64,000 nt of DNA from contig NZ_CP017641.1 in NCBI RefSeq assembly GCF_001983935.1, positions 4,216,001 to 4,280,000 of the forward strand. The letters are read 5' to 3'. Origin of the DNA: Fuerstiella marisgermanici (GTDB taxonomy: Bacteria > Planctomycetota > Planctomycetia > Planctomycetales > Planctomycetaceae). Made by a program: the position numbers and the translations under genes. The notes under the pieces were generated by a model. That model made no database searches. It saw nothing but the letters and a program-made list of their open reading frames with translations, and was not told the DNA's origin. Below, piece by piece: positions 35,537 through 44,516 of the stretch. Position 1 is the stretch's first letter; each line of letters begins with the position of its first letter.

Positions 35537-36790
35537 ATGCAAATTTCAACTAGTCTGACCGTGGCTGCGTGCCTCGTCTTTCTCCAAATCCCGTCGGGCG
35601 AGACCGCACTGGGTGGTCCGCCATCGCACGACGAGCTTAAGGAACAGGTTTGTGAAGCTCTCAAGCATGACTTCCGACTGAAAGACGAACCCATCATCGT
35701 TAGCGTTAGTGATGGCCGTGTCACCTTGACGGGAACTGTCGGCAGCCCTATCCACAAACTGCGTGCCAACAGGCTTGCACGTGACATCCAGGGCGTCGAA
35801 AGCGTACTTAACCGCATACAAGTAAGTCTCGGGGAAGAAGAAGGAACTAATCCCGCAGCCGATGTGACCGGGCGCTGGAATGAGGACAGCCTGCTTCGCA
35901 GCAAGAGCATCAAAGTCGTTAGTGACGGTGCCGTTCTCACGCTGAGTGGCACTGTCGACACGACCTTTCAAAAACGCCGAGCGGAACGGCTGGCGAAAGA
36001 GACGCGGGGCGTCCACACAGTTCGAAATAATATCGTTGTTGCGGATTCAGACGATGCGGACACCACAACAGTTGCGCCGGCCGACAGACTGATCAGCCAG
36101 GCTGTCACGGATGCCCTGCAACGAGACGTGCAGCTTTCCCTGCTACCGATTCAGTCCATTGTTAAAGATGGCGTGGTCACGCTTTCCGGCGAAGTCAACA
36201 CACTGAACCAGCGGCGACGAGCAATCACGCGAGTTCGGCGCGTCCCTGGTGTTCGAGATGTGAACGAAAAACTGATGCTTGCCGGCGTCGCCACATCTTC
36301 CATTCCAATTTCCACAGATGAACAGCCGCAGTCCGACGATGCCAACGGCACTCGTCCCCGCCTCGGCAAACAGGTTAAAACGGAACTTGATCGCGCTCCG
36401 GCCCTTGAGGCAGGCGGTATCTCTGCGACCGACGCGTGGGGTATCGTCGTGCTTCGTGGGAAAGTACCGAACTTGTACCAAAAACTGCGAGCGACTCGGC
36501 TGGCACGACAAGTGGCCGGAGTGCGTGCCGTTGAAAATCGGCTCACCGTGGCTGAGGAGCCTCGCAGTGACACAGAAATTCTGCACGGTGTGAAAACGAC
36601 ACTTGCCAGCGACGCGCTGATTAATGCCGAAGGCGTCAAAGTTTCTGTGAAAGATGGTAAGGTCGAGCTGACTGGCCGCGTCGAGTTTATTGCGGAACAG
36701 CAGCGCGCCCGCCGACTGGCTGCTCGCATCGCTGGCGTCCGCAGCATTCGAAATCGAATCGAAGTGACACCAACGCAATCGTTGGAGTAA
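35537..36790 (+). CDS. Secreted protein with five BON domains
   Basis: A signal peptide (residues ~1-22) precedes five tandem BON domains of ~65 residues each. Their hallmark is V-x-L-x-G-x-V followed by ARLA-x-x-x-x-GV-x-x-V-x-N: VTLTGTVGSP, LTLSGTVDTT, VTLSGEVNTL, VVLRGKVPNL, VELTGRVEFI. BON modules bind phospholipid or tether proteins to the envelope, as in OsmY, which is induced by osmotic shock. Five copies in one 417-residue chain is many for this family. It is 128 bases after the Cys-rich gene and continues the stress cassette. Confidence 0.9.
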   Translation: MQISTSLTVAACLVFLQIPSGETALGGPPSHDELKEQVCEALKHDFRLKDEPIIVSVSDGRVTLTGTVGSPIHKLRANRLARDIQGVESVLNRIQVSLGEEEGTNPAADVTGRWNEDSLLRSKSIKVVSDGAVLTLSGTVDTTFQKRRAERLAKETRGVHTVRNNIVVADSDDADTTTVAPADRLISQAVTDALQRDVQLSLLPIQSIVKDGVVTLSGEVNTLNQRRRAITRVRRVPGVRDVNEKLMLAGVATSSIPISTDEQPQSDDANGTRPRLGKQVKTELDRAPALEAGGISATDAWGIVVLRGKVPNLYQKLRATRLARQVAGVRAVENRLTVAEEPRSDTEILHGVKTTLASDALINAEGVKVSVKDGKVELTGRVEFIAEQQRARRLAARIAGVRSIRNRIEVTPTQSLE

Positions 36791-36902
36791 GTCTGAATTC
36801 CGCAGCAGTGGCATGCGGTTTGCCGTGTAGGCAGAAGACACTCACTGATTTGCAGCCGCCTAAGCGCGGCTGAACAACCTCAGAAGGAAAGAAAGAGTTA
36901 CC

Positions 36903-37220
36903 ATGAAAACGAAACTCACCATAACAGCTCTCGCATCCATCGCGATTTTATTCGCCGCAGCGGCCGCGCCCGCGGATGCTGGCAATCGTAATCGCTCGTG
37001 GCATCAGCGCTACCGCGGTCTGAATCGAAACTACCGCAGCCTGCAGCGCGACTATCGCAGCCTGAATCGTGGCTACCGTAACTACGGTCGTAGCTACAAT
37101 TATAACCGACCGGGCCGCAACTATTCGCCGTACCGATATGGGTACCCCAGCTACCGGAATCGGTACCGAGGAGGCTCAGGATTCGGCATCAACCGTGGTG
37201 GCATTTACTTTCAGTTTTAG
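36903..37220 (+). CDS. Secreted Arg/Tyr/Asn-rich repetitive protein
   Basis: A clear signal peptide (MKTKLTITALASIAILFAAA, cleavage near ADAG) leads a mature part of ~80 residues made almost only of Arg, Tyr, Asn, Gly and Ser, with an RxYRxLxRxYRS-type repeat (residues ~35-65). Such sequences are strongly basic and aromatic and are probably disordered. A ribosome-binding AAGGAAAGAAAG precedes the ATG. The function is unknown; binding to polysaccharide, nucleic acid or the outer surface is a guess. It is the last gene of the cassette and converges on the Uma2-like gene. Confidence 0.8.
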   Translation: MKTKLTITALASIAILFAAAAAPADAGNRNRSWHQRYRGLNRNYRSLQRDYRSLNRGYRNYGRSYNYNRPGRNYSPYRYGYPSYRNRYRGGSGFGINRGGIYFQF

Positions 37221-37248
37221 ACGAGCGATGCGAACGCCAAGTGAACGC

Positions 37249-37836
37249 TTACCGTCCGGTCCACCACTCGGGCTGGACAAAGATGTCTGACACTTTCAGG
37301 CGGAAGTCGACTAACGACTCGCCGCCGTCCAGCGTTTGCCATTCGCCCAACGAAAGCGTGTGGTTGCCTCGTCCGATGACCTGAACTTCCTTCTTCATCG
37401 GGTCGGGCACCCACACCGTCTTTACGCCCGCATCCATGTAGAACAACGTGCGTCGCCGCATTTCCTGACGTCGATCGTTGGCGGATGCAATGTCGATCAC
37501 CAGCTTCGGAAGTTGATCGGCGACCATCTTTTCGGTTTCTTCGAACTGTTGACCAGAATCGAAAAAGCTGATGGCCGGACACAGCACAGTGTCTGGTTCG
37601 CTGGCCACTTTCAGGCCAATCTCGTGACACGCGTAGCCGACTGACTGCTCCGTGCGAGCCTTGAACCATTCCGCCAACGCTCGCGACAGATTAAGGACCG
37701 CATTACCGTGGCTGTCGTCTGGTGCCTCCATCACGACAGGCTGGCCTTCGTGCAGTTCGTGCCAACGACCGCCGTCCGGGAGTTCATTTTTACGACGCGC
37801 GAATTCTTCCGCCGTCATGCGCGTGTCCATCAACAT
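37249..37836 (-). CDS. Uma2-family (DUF820) putative endonuclease
   Basis: The 195-residue protein opens MLMDTRMTAEEFARRKNELP and contains a PD-(D/E)XK-like core: an EPDTVLCPAISFFD strand and LVIDIASANDRRQEMRRRTL, followed by YMDAGVKTVWVPDP. Family members usually have Glu in the second strand (VVEVLSP), so the Asp here is a variation. Uma2 proteins are predicted restriction-type nucleases with no known biological role and are abundant in planctomycetes and cyanobacteria. It follows thrS by 18 bases, so the two may be cotranscribed. Confidence 0.85.
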   Translation of the reverse strand: MLMDTRMTAEEFARRKNELPDGGRWHELHEGQPVVMEAPDDSHGNAVLNLSRALAEWFKARTEQSVGYACHEIGLKVASEPDTVLCPAISFFDSGQQFEETEKMVADQLPKLVIDIASANDRRQEMRRRTLFYMDAGVKTVWVPDPMKKEVQVIGRGNHTLSLGEWQTLDGGESLVDFRLKVSDIFVQPEWWTGR

Positions 37837-37854
37837 GATGAGTGCCTCCCGGAA

Positions 37855-40053
37855 TCAATACTCGTTGGCTTCTTCCTCGCTGTCGTCCACCGCCGAAAAC
37901 GTTGACTTCACAACCTGGCGAATCGTCTGATTGTCGCGCTCTTCGGTCAGTTTCTGCAGGGCATCGTCGAACGACATCACGCCTTGATCACCGTCGATCC
38001 GACAGCGCACAGCCACGGCATTTTGTTCTGCTTCTTTTGGTCCGACAACCAGCATATACGGAATTAAGTCCATTTGAGCGTCCCGAATCTTGGCCTGCAA
38101 CTTCGCGCTTTGCAGGTCGGTGGTGACTCGGAACCCGTTCTGACGCAGCCGCGCGGCCACGTCTTTAGCATAGTCGTCAGACTTTTCGCTCAGCGGCAGC
38201 ACGCGAATCTGTTCCGGAGCCAGCCACAGCGGAAACGCGCCCGCGAAGTGTTCGATCAACACGCCGACGAAACGCTCCATTGAACCGAAGGGGGCTCGGT
38301 GAATCATGACGGGGCGATGAGGCTTATTGTCGCTGCCTGTGTACTCGAGGTCGAAACGGTTCGGCAAATTGTAGTCCAACTGCACCGTACCCAGTTGCCA
38401 TTCTCGGCCCAGACAGTCCTTCACCATGAAGTCTGTTTTCGGTCCGTAGAACGCCGCATCGCCGGGCGATTCGACGAACTCCAGGCCTTCTTCGGTTAGC
38501 ACTTTACGCAGCACAGATTCCGCGTTGTCCCAAAGTTCCTCGCTGCCCACGTACTTGTCAGAATTCGGATCGCGAGTCGAAAGCTGCACGCGATAGTCTT
38601 CCAGACCGACCGCTTCCAGCACATATTTGACCAGGCCCAAGGTCTCCTTGAATTCCTGTTCAACCTGGTCGGGCGTGCAAAATAGGTGAGCGTCATCCTG
38701 AGTCAGACCGCGAACGCGCAGCAGCCCGTTTAGTTCGCCCGATTGTTCGTGACGGTAGACCGTGCCGAATTCGGCCAACTTAACCGGCAGGTCGCGATAA
38801 CTGCGCGGGATGGCTTTGTACATCTGTACGTGGTGAGGGCAGTTCATGGGCTTCAGCAGATAACGTTCCTGCTGCTTTTCCCACTTGCGAAGGACGGCTC
38901 GCTTCTCTTCGGCCGAACCGTTTTTCGGGAAGTCTTCCACGCTGAAACCCAGCACCAGCGCGGCATCCAGCAACTTGGCTTCGTCCTCAGCCGACGGCGG
39001 TTGCAGTTCTTCATCCTGTGAATCCAGGCAACGGATCCAGTAGTCCACAAGCTGCCCGGCCGAATGCCCAAACAACGGTGCAAACTGCGAATCGCGGTAG
39101 TAAGGAAAATGGCCGCTGGTTTCGTAAAGCTCAACTCGACCAATGTGCGGCGAATACACGGGTTCGTATCCGCGTCGAGTCAACTCCTGCTTGATGAAGT
39201 CTTCCAGCGTCGCTCGGATCGTGGCCCCTTTCGGCAGCCATAGACACAATCCCTGGCCGACATCCGGATTGATCGTGAACAACTGCAGGCGGTTGCCGAG
39301 AACTCGATGATCGCGTTTCTTGGCTTCTTCCAGCTGTTCCAGATACGCCTTCAGTTCCTTCTTGTCGAAGAACGCCGTGCCGTAGACTCGTTGCAGTCCA
39401 CGATTGCTGACGTCACCTTTCCAATGCGACCCTGCGACGCTCAGAATCTTGAACGCCTTGACCATGCCTGCATGAGGAATATGCGGGCCTCGACACAGGT
39501 CGACAAACTCGCCCTGGCGGTAAAAGCTGAGCGAATCGTGATCGGCCAGCCCGGTGCGAATGTGTTCGACCTTCAATTCCTGATTCAGGTCTTCGCAAAA
39601 CTGAATCGATTCGTCGCGGTTCATCGTGAAACGTTCGAAGGCTTCGCCCTCTTTCACGATCTTTTTCATCTCCGCTTCGATTTTCGGAAAGTCGTCCTCG
39701 CTGATGGTCGTGGCCAAATCAAAGTCGTAGTAAAACGTGTTGCCTTTCACTGGCCCAAACGCCAGGCCGACTCCCTCATACAGCCGCATGATGGCTCGCG
39801 CCATGATGTGAGCACAACTGTGCCGCATGACGGCCGCCGCCGCCGCGTCGCGGGTGGTGAGAAGTTGCAATGGGACCGGCCGCAGATCGGTCAGTTCCTT
39901 CAGCGGTCGCATGGCGTCAACCGTATTGCCGTCGATGACTGCGGCCGCGGTGGCTCGGGCGAGGCCTTCGCTGATGCCTTTGGCGACATCCAAAGCTGTG
40001 GCGTTGTCGTCGTGTTCTACTGTGTTACCGTCGGGAAGCTGGACCTGAATCAT
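37855..40053 (-). CDS. thrS: Threonyl-tRNA synthetase
   Basis: The ATG at 40053 ([14 protein letters not shown]) starts a TGS domain and gives 732 residues; the upstream frame lacks homology. The editing SAD domain carries HSCAHIM (~78-84), and the class II core contains [19 protein letters not shown] (motif 1, ~280), [10 protein letters not shown] (~401-410) with the zinc-ligand Cys, and the C-terminal anticodon-binding domain. Compared with E. coli, about 65 extra residues lie between YYRDSQF (~320) and YLLKPMNCP (~398). The enzyme charges tRNA-Thr. No T-box leader was recognised upstream. Confidence 0.95.
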   Translation of the reverse strand: MIQVQLPDGNTVEHDDNATALDVAKGISEGLARATAAAVIDGNTVDAMRPLKELTDLRPVPLQLLTTRDAAAAAVMRHSCAHIMARAIMRLYEGVGLAFGPVKGNTFYYDFDLATTISEDDFPKIEAEMKKIVKEGEAFERFTMNRDESIQFCEDLNQELKVEHIRTGLADHDSLSFYRQGEFVDLCRGPHIPHAGMVKAFKILSVAGSHWKGDVSNRGLQRVYGTAFFDKKELKAYLEQLEEAKKRDHRVLGNRLQLFTINPDVGQGLCLWLPKGATIRATLEDFIKQELTRRGYEPVYSPHIGRVELYETSGHFPYYRDSQFAPLFGHSAGQLVDYWIRCLDSQDEELQPPSAEDEAKLLDAALVLGFSVEDFPKNGSAEEKRAVLRKWEKQQERYLLKPMNCPHHVQMYKAIPRSYRDLPVKLAEFGTVYRHEQSGELNGLLRVRGLTQDDAHLFCTPDQVEQEFKETLGLVKYVLEAVGLEDYRVQLSTRDPNSDKYVGSEELWDNAESVLRKVLTEEGLEFVESPGDAAFYGPKTDFMVKDCLGREWQLGTVQLDYNLPNRFDLEYTGSDNKPHRPVMIHRAPFGSMERFVGVLIEHFAGAFPLWLAPEQIRVLPLSEKSDDYAKDVAARLRQNGFRVTTDLQSAKLQAKIRDAQMDLIPYMLVVGPKEAEQNAVAVRCRIDGDQGVMSFDDALQKLTEERDNQTIRQVVKSTFSAVDDSEEEANEY

Positions 40054-40558
40054 GGAACTTGGATATCCGTAGCGTCTTGACACGCGGGCAGGTGACCTGA
40101 ACAAATGGCCCCCTTTTCGAAGCAAAATCCGCCCCGTTGTCGATGGAACGCGGGTTATAACGTGGCAGCATTGACGCGACAACGGGGCCTGAGTTCGGTC
40201 CCTGCCGGGGGAATTCAGCGGAAACGACAGGTGCCCCGAAAAAAGGGAGAATGGCGGCCTCCATGCCTCGTCTGCCGCCCACAGCCGCAGGCTCACGGGA
40301 ACCGCTTTCGCAGCCGCCGCTTTTTCGAGGCTTCCTTCGCCCCATAAACTTTGCCCAAAGACCGACGTTTTTCCATTTGTCGAGGGAAAACTGGGGCGCG
40401 ACGGGCAAAAAACAGGAAAGGGCCGCTTTGTAATCAGCTAATGCGCTCAAACACTACACAAGGCATTGCAGTTGCCCTTATCCTATCCAGACCTCCTATC
40501 CGGTAAATTTTACCGCAGCGGCACTGGAGGTTAGATTCCGCCTGTCGTCGCGTCGAAG
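40054..40558. other. Divergent intergenic region
   Basis: About 500 bases separate thrS (minus) from the large surface-protein gene (plus). No leader peptide, T-box-like structure or RNA gene was recognised; promoters for both genes should lie here. Confidence 0.4.
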
Positions 40559-43500
40559 ATGTTGGAAACCAGCGTTTTGTCTCAGAAAGATTTGGGTCGC
40601 ATGAACATTCGAAAATTCTTTTCCGGTCGCACTTCGGCTCGCCGCTTCAAAGCTCGTCGCCAGGGAATGCAGCATTTGGCAGCTCGACGGCTTTCGTCGT
40701 CCCGCATGGAACGGCTGGAAGATCGAATGATGCTGGCCGGAAACGTGACGGCTCAATTTATTGGCCAAAACGCCTTCGTGAGCGGTGACGATGCGGCCAA
40801 CTCCGTCGAAATCCTCGTCGACGGCGGCAACCTGATCGCTCGCGGCACTGACGGCACCACCATCAACGGCAGCGCGGATGACTTCGTCCTGAGGACGGGA
40901 AGTGCGTCATTGGGCCGCAGCCTGTTTGTGTCGCTGGGTGGCGGCGACGATGCGTTGACGATGACCGGCGTGACGGTGAACCGTAACTTGACCATCAACG
41001 GCGGCTCAGGCAACGATCTGATTGGCATCACAGAATCGTCCAGCATCGGCCGCAATCTCTGGGTCCGCGGAGGCAGCGGGAACGACACTGTCAGCCTGCA
41101 GGATTCGACTGTTGGCCGCAACGCGCACCTTTCCGGCAACCGGGGCAACGACCTGTTGATTGTTTCCGCGTCCACCGTGGGCCGGCACCTGACAGTTTGG
41201 GGCGGAGGCGGTGCTGACGATGTGATGATCGACGATTCGGACGTCAGTCGAGACGCGCGAGTTGCTGGACGCGGTGGCTCGGACGACATCATCGTACGCA
41301 ACTCACAAATCGGCGACGACATGCGAATTGTGGGCAACACTGGCAACGACATCGTCATGGTCGACTCGTCAGAGATCGCCGACAAGACTCGCGTTCGAGG
41401 CGGCTATGGCTCAGACAATGTGATTGTGGAAGGTGCGTCAGAATTTGGCGACAAGGCGCGAGCGTACGGCGGCCCAGGCTCGGACAATATTCAGATCTCC
41501 GACGATGCCGTCTTCCAGGACGGATCAAAGCAACGCCGCTTCGAAGGTTCCACAGCCAATGCCGCCGTCGTTGACGCTCGCGTCACTGACGACACCACCG
41601 GAGCTATCGCGGCAGCCACTGAGGTCGTTGAAGCCTTCGGCGGGACCGTGAGCTCTACGTCTGACCTGAGCCTCAGCATCGACAACTCGTCGGTGTCGGA
41701 AGGAGCAGGGGATGGAGCGGCCACGATCACCGTGACCCGCAGCGGCGACACGACCGAAGATCTGGTGGTGACACTCACATCGTCTGATGACACGAAACTG
41801 CAGTTGGAACAGTCCACGGTCACCATTCTGGCCGGTCAGACAACCGCCAACGTTCTGGTGAACCCTCAGGACGACACCGACCTTAACGAACCGACCAGCG
41901 TCATCGTAACGGCGTCAGCGACCGGCCTGGACGATGCCACCATTAACGTCGTCATCACAGACGACGACGGAGCCACTCTAACAGTGGTGGCCAGCCAGAG
42001 TTCCATTCTGGAAGACAGCGGCAACATTTCCACGATCGGAGCCCCCAACGGCTTCACCTATACAATTTCGCGTAACGGCGACACTACTGAAGACCAGGTT
42101 GTGTCTCTGATCACTTCTGTCAGCGGCGTGATTTCGGTGCCCGCAACCGCCACAATTCCGGCCGGTTCTGCCAGCGTGGTTGTGGACGCTCAAACTGTGG
42201 CTGATGGTGATGCCGAAGCAGACGTCACCGTGACACTCACCGCCGCCGCTCCGGGTTTCACCGCTGGCACCGATTCGATTCTTGTGCAGGATAACGATGG
42301 ACCTCGACTGACTGTTGAGTTTGCAACTCCAACCGTCGGCGAAACGGGCGTCGACAAAGAGTCGACTATCACGATCACTCGCAACACAGACACGACAGCC
42401 GCCTTACCTGTCAACCTGACGTCGACGGATCCGACCAGTTTACTGGTCGATGGCTTGTCCAGTATTGACGTGGTAATTCCGGCTGGCCAGACGTCGATCA
42501 CGATCGATGTTGAGGGCGTGGAAGAGGACATCGACGACGGCGACGTTTCTGTCGGCGTGATCGCAACCGCCACCGGCTTTGTCGACGGGTCTGACACGAT
42601 TGTCGTCACGGACGATGATTCGCCCGCTCTGTCCGTCACGTTCCCATCCGGCAGCAGTGTGTCCGAAGACGGTGGTGCGGACGCGATCACAGCGACGATT
42701 TCGCGAAATACGACCGACACTTCTGCGGCTCTGAGCGTGGCACTCAGCTATTCGGGCGATGCTCGGCTAACTGGCGATTCCACGGTCACAATTCCGGCTG
42801 GTGCCAGTTCGGTCAACGTGCAGTTCGACACGATCGACAACAACATCGTGGACCAACCTGCCAACGGCACGGCCACCGTGACAGGAACGGCGGCTGGATT
42901 TACGGCGGTCACGATCAACATCACCGTGACCAACGACGACGCGGCTTCGATTCAACTGTCGCCAGCCAGCTTTTCGGTACAGGAAAACGCAGGAGCCGCC
43001 GCCATTACGGTTTCGCGGACGGACTCCTCCGCCGCCGAATCCATCTCGTTGGCGTATTCCAACGCTTCGCTAATCACCGGCCCCGCAACTGTCGATTTTG
43101 CGGCGGGCGAAACGTCGAAGTCAGTCGCCTTAACGGTTATCGACAATGACCTGTATGCTGACAACGCGGGCGTCACCGTGACAGCCAGCGGAACGAACCA
43201 CGCCGACGTGACAACGTCAATCGCCGTGATCAACGATGAAGTGCTGTCACTCACCACCAACATTTCATCCAATACCACGGAACAGTCCGTTGGCGCTTTG
43301 CTGACGCGTCAGGAAACGTTCACGGTGACTGGCGTGACGGCACCTGGAGCCACCGTGCAAGGTGACAATGATGGCGAACTTGACTTCAACGAAGCCACCA
43401 CTACGGCTGACGCCAACGGCAACTACAGTATCGATATCCCACTGACTCACGACGACGACCACTACGGTTTGAACGCCATCCAGTTGCGTGCGGTGATTGC

Positions 43501-44386
43501 GTCGGAAGGTGTCAGCACCATGTCCGACGTCACCAACGTGCATCGAGCCATCGGAACGGTGGTGCGGTTTACGACCAATCAGGACTTTGATCAGGATGCC
43601 GCCAATACGCCTGATTTCTACGACGTGGAACTACTGGACGCTGATGCACCGATTACGGTAGCAAACTTCCTTAGCTATACCACTGATACAGCCACCGGTA
43701 CGGAACGGTTCGATAACCTTCTGGCTCAACGGCTTGACGACAACTTCATTGTTCAGGCAGGCCGCTACAACGTGACGGGGCAGTCCATCACGGAAGTCGA
43801 TCGTGACGCTGACAATGACGGTTCAAGTGACACAATTCAAAACGAATTCCTCACGGCGAACTCCAACCTCCGTGGCACTTTGTCGATGGCTTTGCCAGCG
43901 AACACACCTAACGGCGGCAGCAGCGAATGGTTCATCAATATCGTTGACAATGCGTTTCTGGACAACGCTCAACACACGGTCTTCGGCCGCGTGATCGCAG
44001 ACGGTATGGATGTGGTTGACGCGATCAACCTGCTGCCGGTTCTGGATATCACAGCTCCGTCTGGTCAGGGAGCGCTCGGTGAGACACCATTCGCGAGCCT
44101 GCCGCTAAGCGACTCGCCGCTGGCTGGAACGATCGCCATCGCAGCGGGTAGCTCACTGGCCGTGGGAACGGGAACTCAGTTCACAACGCAATTGAGTGTC
44201 GGTGACTACATCTCGCTCGGTAACACGATTGTGCGAGTGGATTCGATCGCATCTGATACCCAACTTACGCTCGGCTTCCAGTCCAGTGCCAACCAGTCAA
44301 ATCTGAGCTACAGCCTGTACTCAACACCAGAAAACGACGACTACGTGATCTTCACGGACATCGGAAAAATCCTGGACAACGTATAG
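40559..44386 (+). CDS. Large LEPR-type surface protein with Calx-beta repeats and C-terminal cyclophilin domain
   Basis: The 1,275-residue protein has a basic N-terminus with MERLEDRMMLAGN (~50-62), the LEPR-XLL-like sorting motif of planctomycete giant surface proteins. Residues ~65-330 are Gly/Asp-rich turns resembling haemolysin-type calcium repeats (GGSGNDLIG, GGSGNDTVS). Residues ~365-890 hold about five Calx-beta units (SVSEGAGDGAATITVTRSGD, VSEDGGADAITATISRN). Residues ~1000-1160 form a cyclophilin-type peptidyl-prolyl isomerase domain (FDNLLAQRLDDNFIVQAG, GGSSEWFINIVDNAFLD). An in-frame ATG at 40601 is an alternative start. It is probably secreted and attached to the cell surface. Confidence 0.85.
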   Translation: MLETSVLSQKDLGRMNIRKFFSGRTSARRFKARRQGMQHLAARRLSSSRMERLEDRMMLAGNVTAQFIGQNAFVSGDDAANSVEILVDGGNLIARGTDGTTINGSADDFVLRTGSASLGRSLFVSLGGGDDALTMTGVTVNRNLTINGGSGNDLIGITESSSIGRNLWVRGGSGNDTVSLQDSTVGRNAHLSGNRGNDLLIVSASTVGRHLTVWGGGGADDVMIDDSDVSRDARVAGRGGSDDIIVRNSQIGDDMRIVGNTGNDIVMVDSSEIADKTRVRGGYGSDNVIVEGASEFGDKARAYGGPGSDNIQISDDAVFQDGSKQRRFEGSTANAAVVDARVTDDTTGAIAAATEVVEAFGGTVSSTSDLSLSIDNSSVSEGAGDGAATITVTRSGDTTEDLVVTLTSSDDTKLQLEQSTVTILAGQTTANVLVNPQDDTDLNEPTSVIVTASATGLDDATINVVITDDDGATLTVVASQSSILEDSGNISTIGAPNGFTYTISRNGDTTEDQVVSLITSVSGVISVPATATIPAGSASVVVDAQTVADGDAEADVTVTLTAAAPGFTAGTDSILVQDNDGPRLTVEFATPTVGETGVDKESTITITRNTDTTAALPVNLTSTDPTSLLVDGLSSIDVVIPAGQTSITIDVEGVEEDIDDGDVSVGVIATATGFVDGSDTIVVTDDDSPALSVTFPSGSSVSEDGGADAITATISRNTTDTSAALSVALSYSGDARLTGDSTVTIPAGASSVNVQFDTIDNNIVDQPANGTATVTGTAAGFTAVTINITVTNDDAASIQLSPASFSVQENAGAAAITVSRTDSSAAESISLAYSNASLITGPATVDFAAGETSKSVALTVIDNDLYADNAGVTVTASGTNHADVTTSIAVINDEVLSLTTNISSNTTEQSVGALLTRQETFTVTGVTAPGATVQGDNDGELDFNEATTTADANGNYSIDIPLTHDDDHYGLNAIQLRAVIASEGVSTMSDVTNVHRAIGTVVRFTTNQDFDQDAANTPDFYDVELLDADAPITVANFLSYTTDTATGTERFDNLLAQRLDDNFIVQAGRYNVTGQSITEVDRDADNDGSSDTIQNEFLTANSNLRGTLSMALPANTPNGGSSEWFINIVDNAFLDNAQHTVFGRVIADGMDVVDAINLLPVLDITAPSGQGALGETPFASLPLSDSPLAGTIAIAAGSSLAVGTGTQFTTQLSVGDYISLGNTIVRVDSIASDTQLTLGFQSSANQSNLSYSLYSTPENDDYVIFTDIGKILDNV

Positions 44387-44422
44387 GCGGCCACCTCTTG
44401 GGTTCGGCATCTCGTTATTGAT

Positions 44423-44452
44423 GCCCCTCCCCCAGTTTATTGCGGGAGGGGC
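44423..44452. terminator. Palindrome CCCCTCCC/GGGAGGGG between convergent genes
   Basis: GCCCCTCCC (44423-44431) and GGGAGGGGC (44444-44452) pair perfectly around a 12-base loop. It stands between the convergent surface-protein and TolB-like genes and could end both. The same CCCTCCC/GGGAGGG theme occurs at 21371-21545 and 53462-53490, so it is also a dispersed repeat. Confidence 0.5.
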
Positions 44453-44516
44453 CGGTTGAAGACGGCAGGGTCGCGCGAGAGCTCTTCGGCGTGTGATTGA
44501 TGCATTGCCTGCAACG

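Noticed and set aside
40054-40558. T-box or leader peptide upstream of thrS
   Set aside because: No T-box consensus, specifier loop or threonine-rich leader ORF was seen; T-boxes are also rare outside Gram-positive bacteria.
41491-42720. Antisense frames in the Calx-beta region of the surface protein
   Set aside because: They arise from Asp/Thr-rich repeats read backwards and have no motif of their own.
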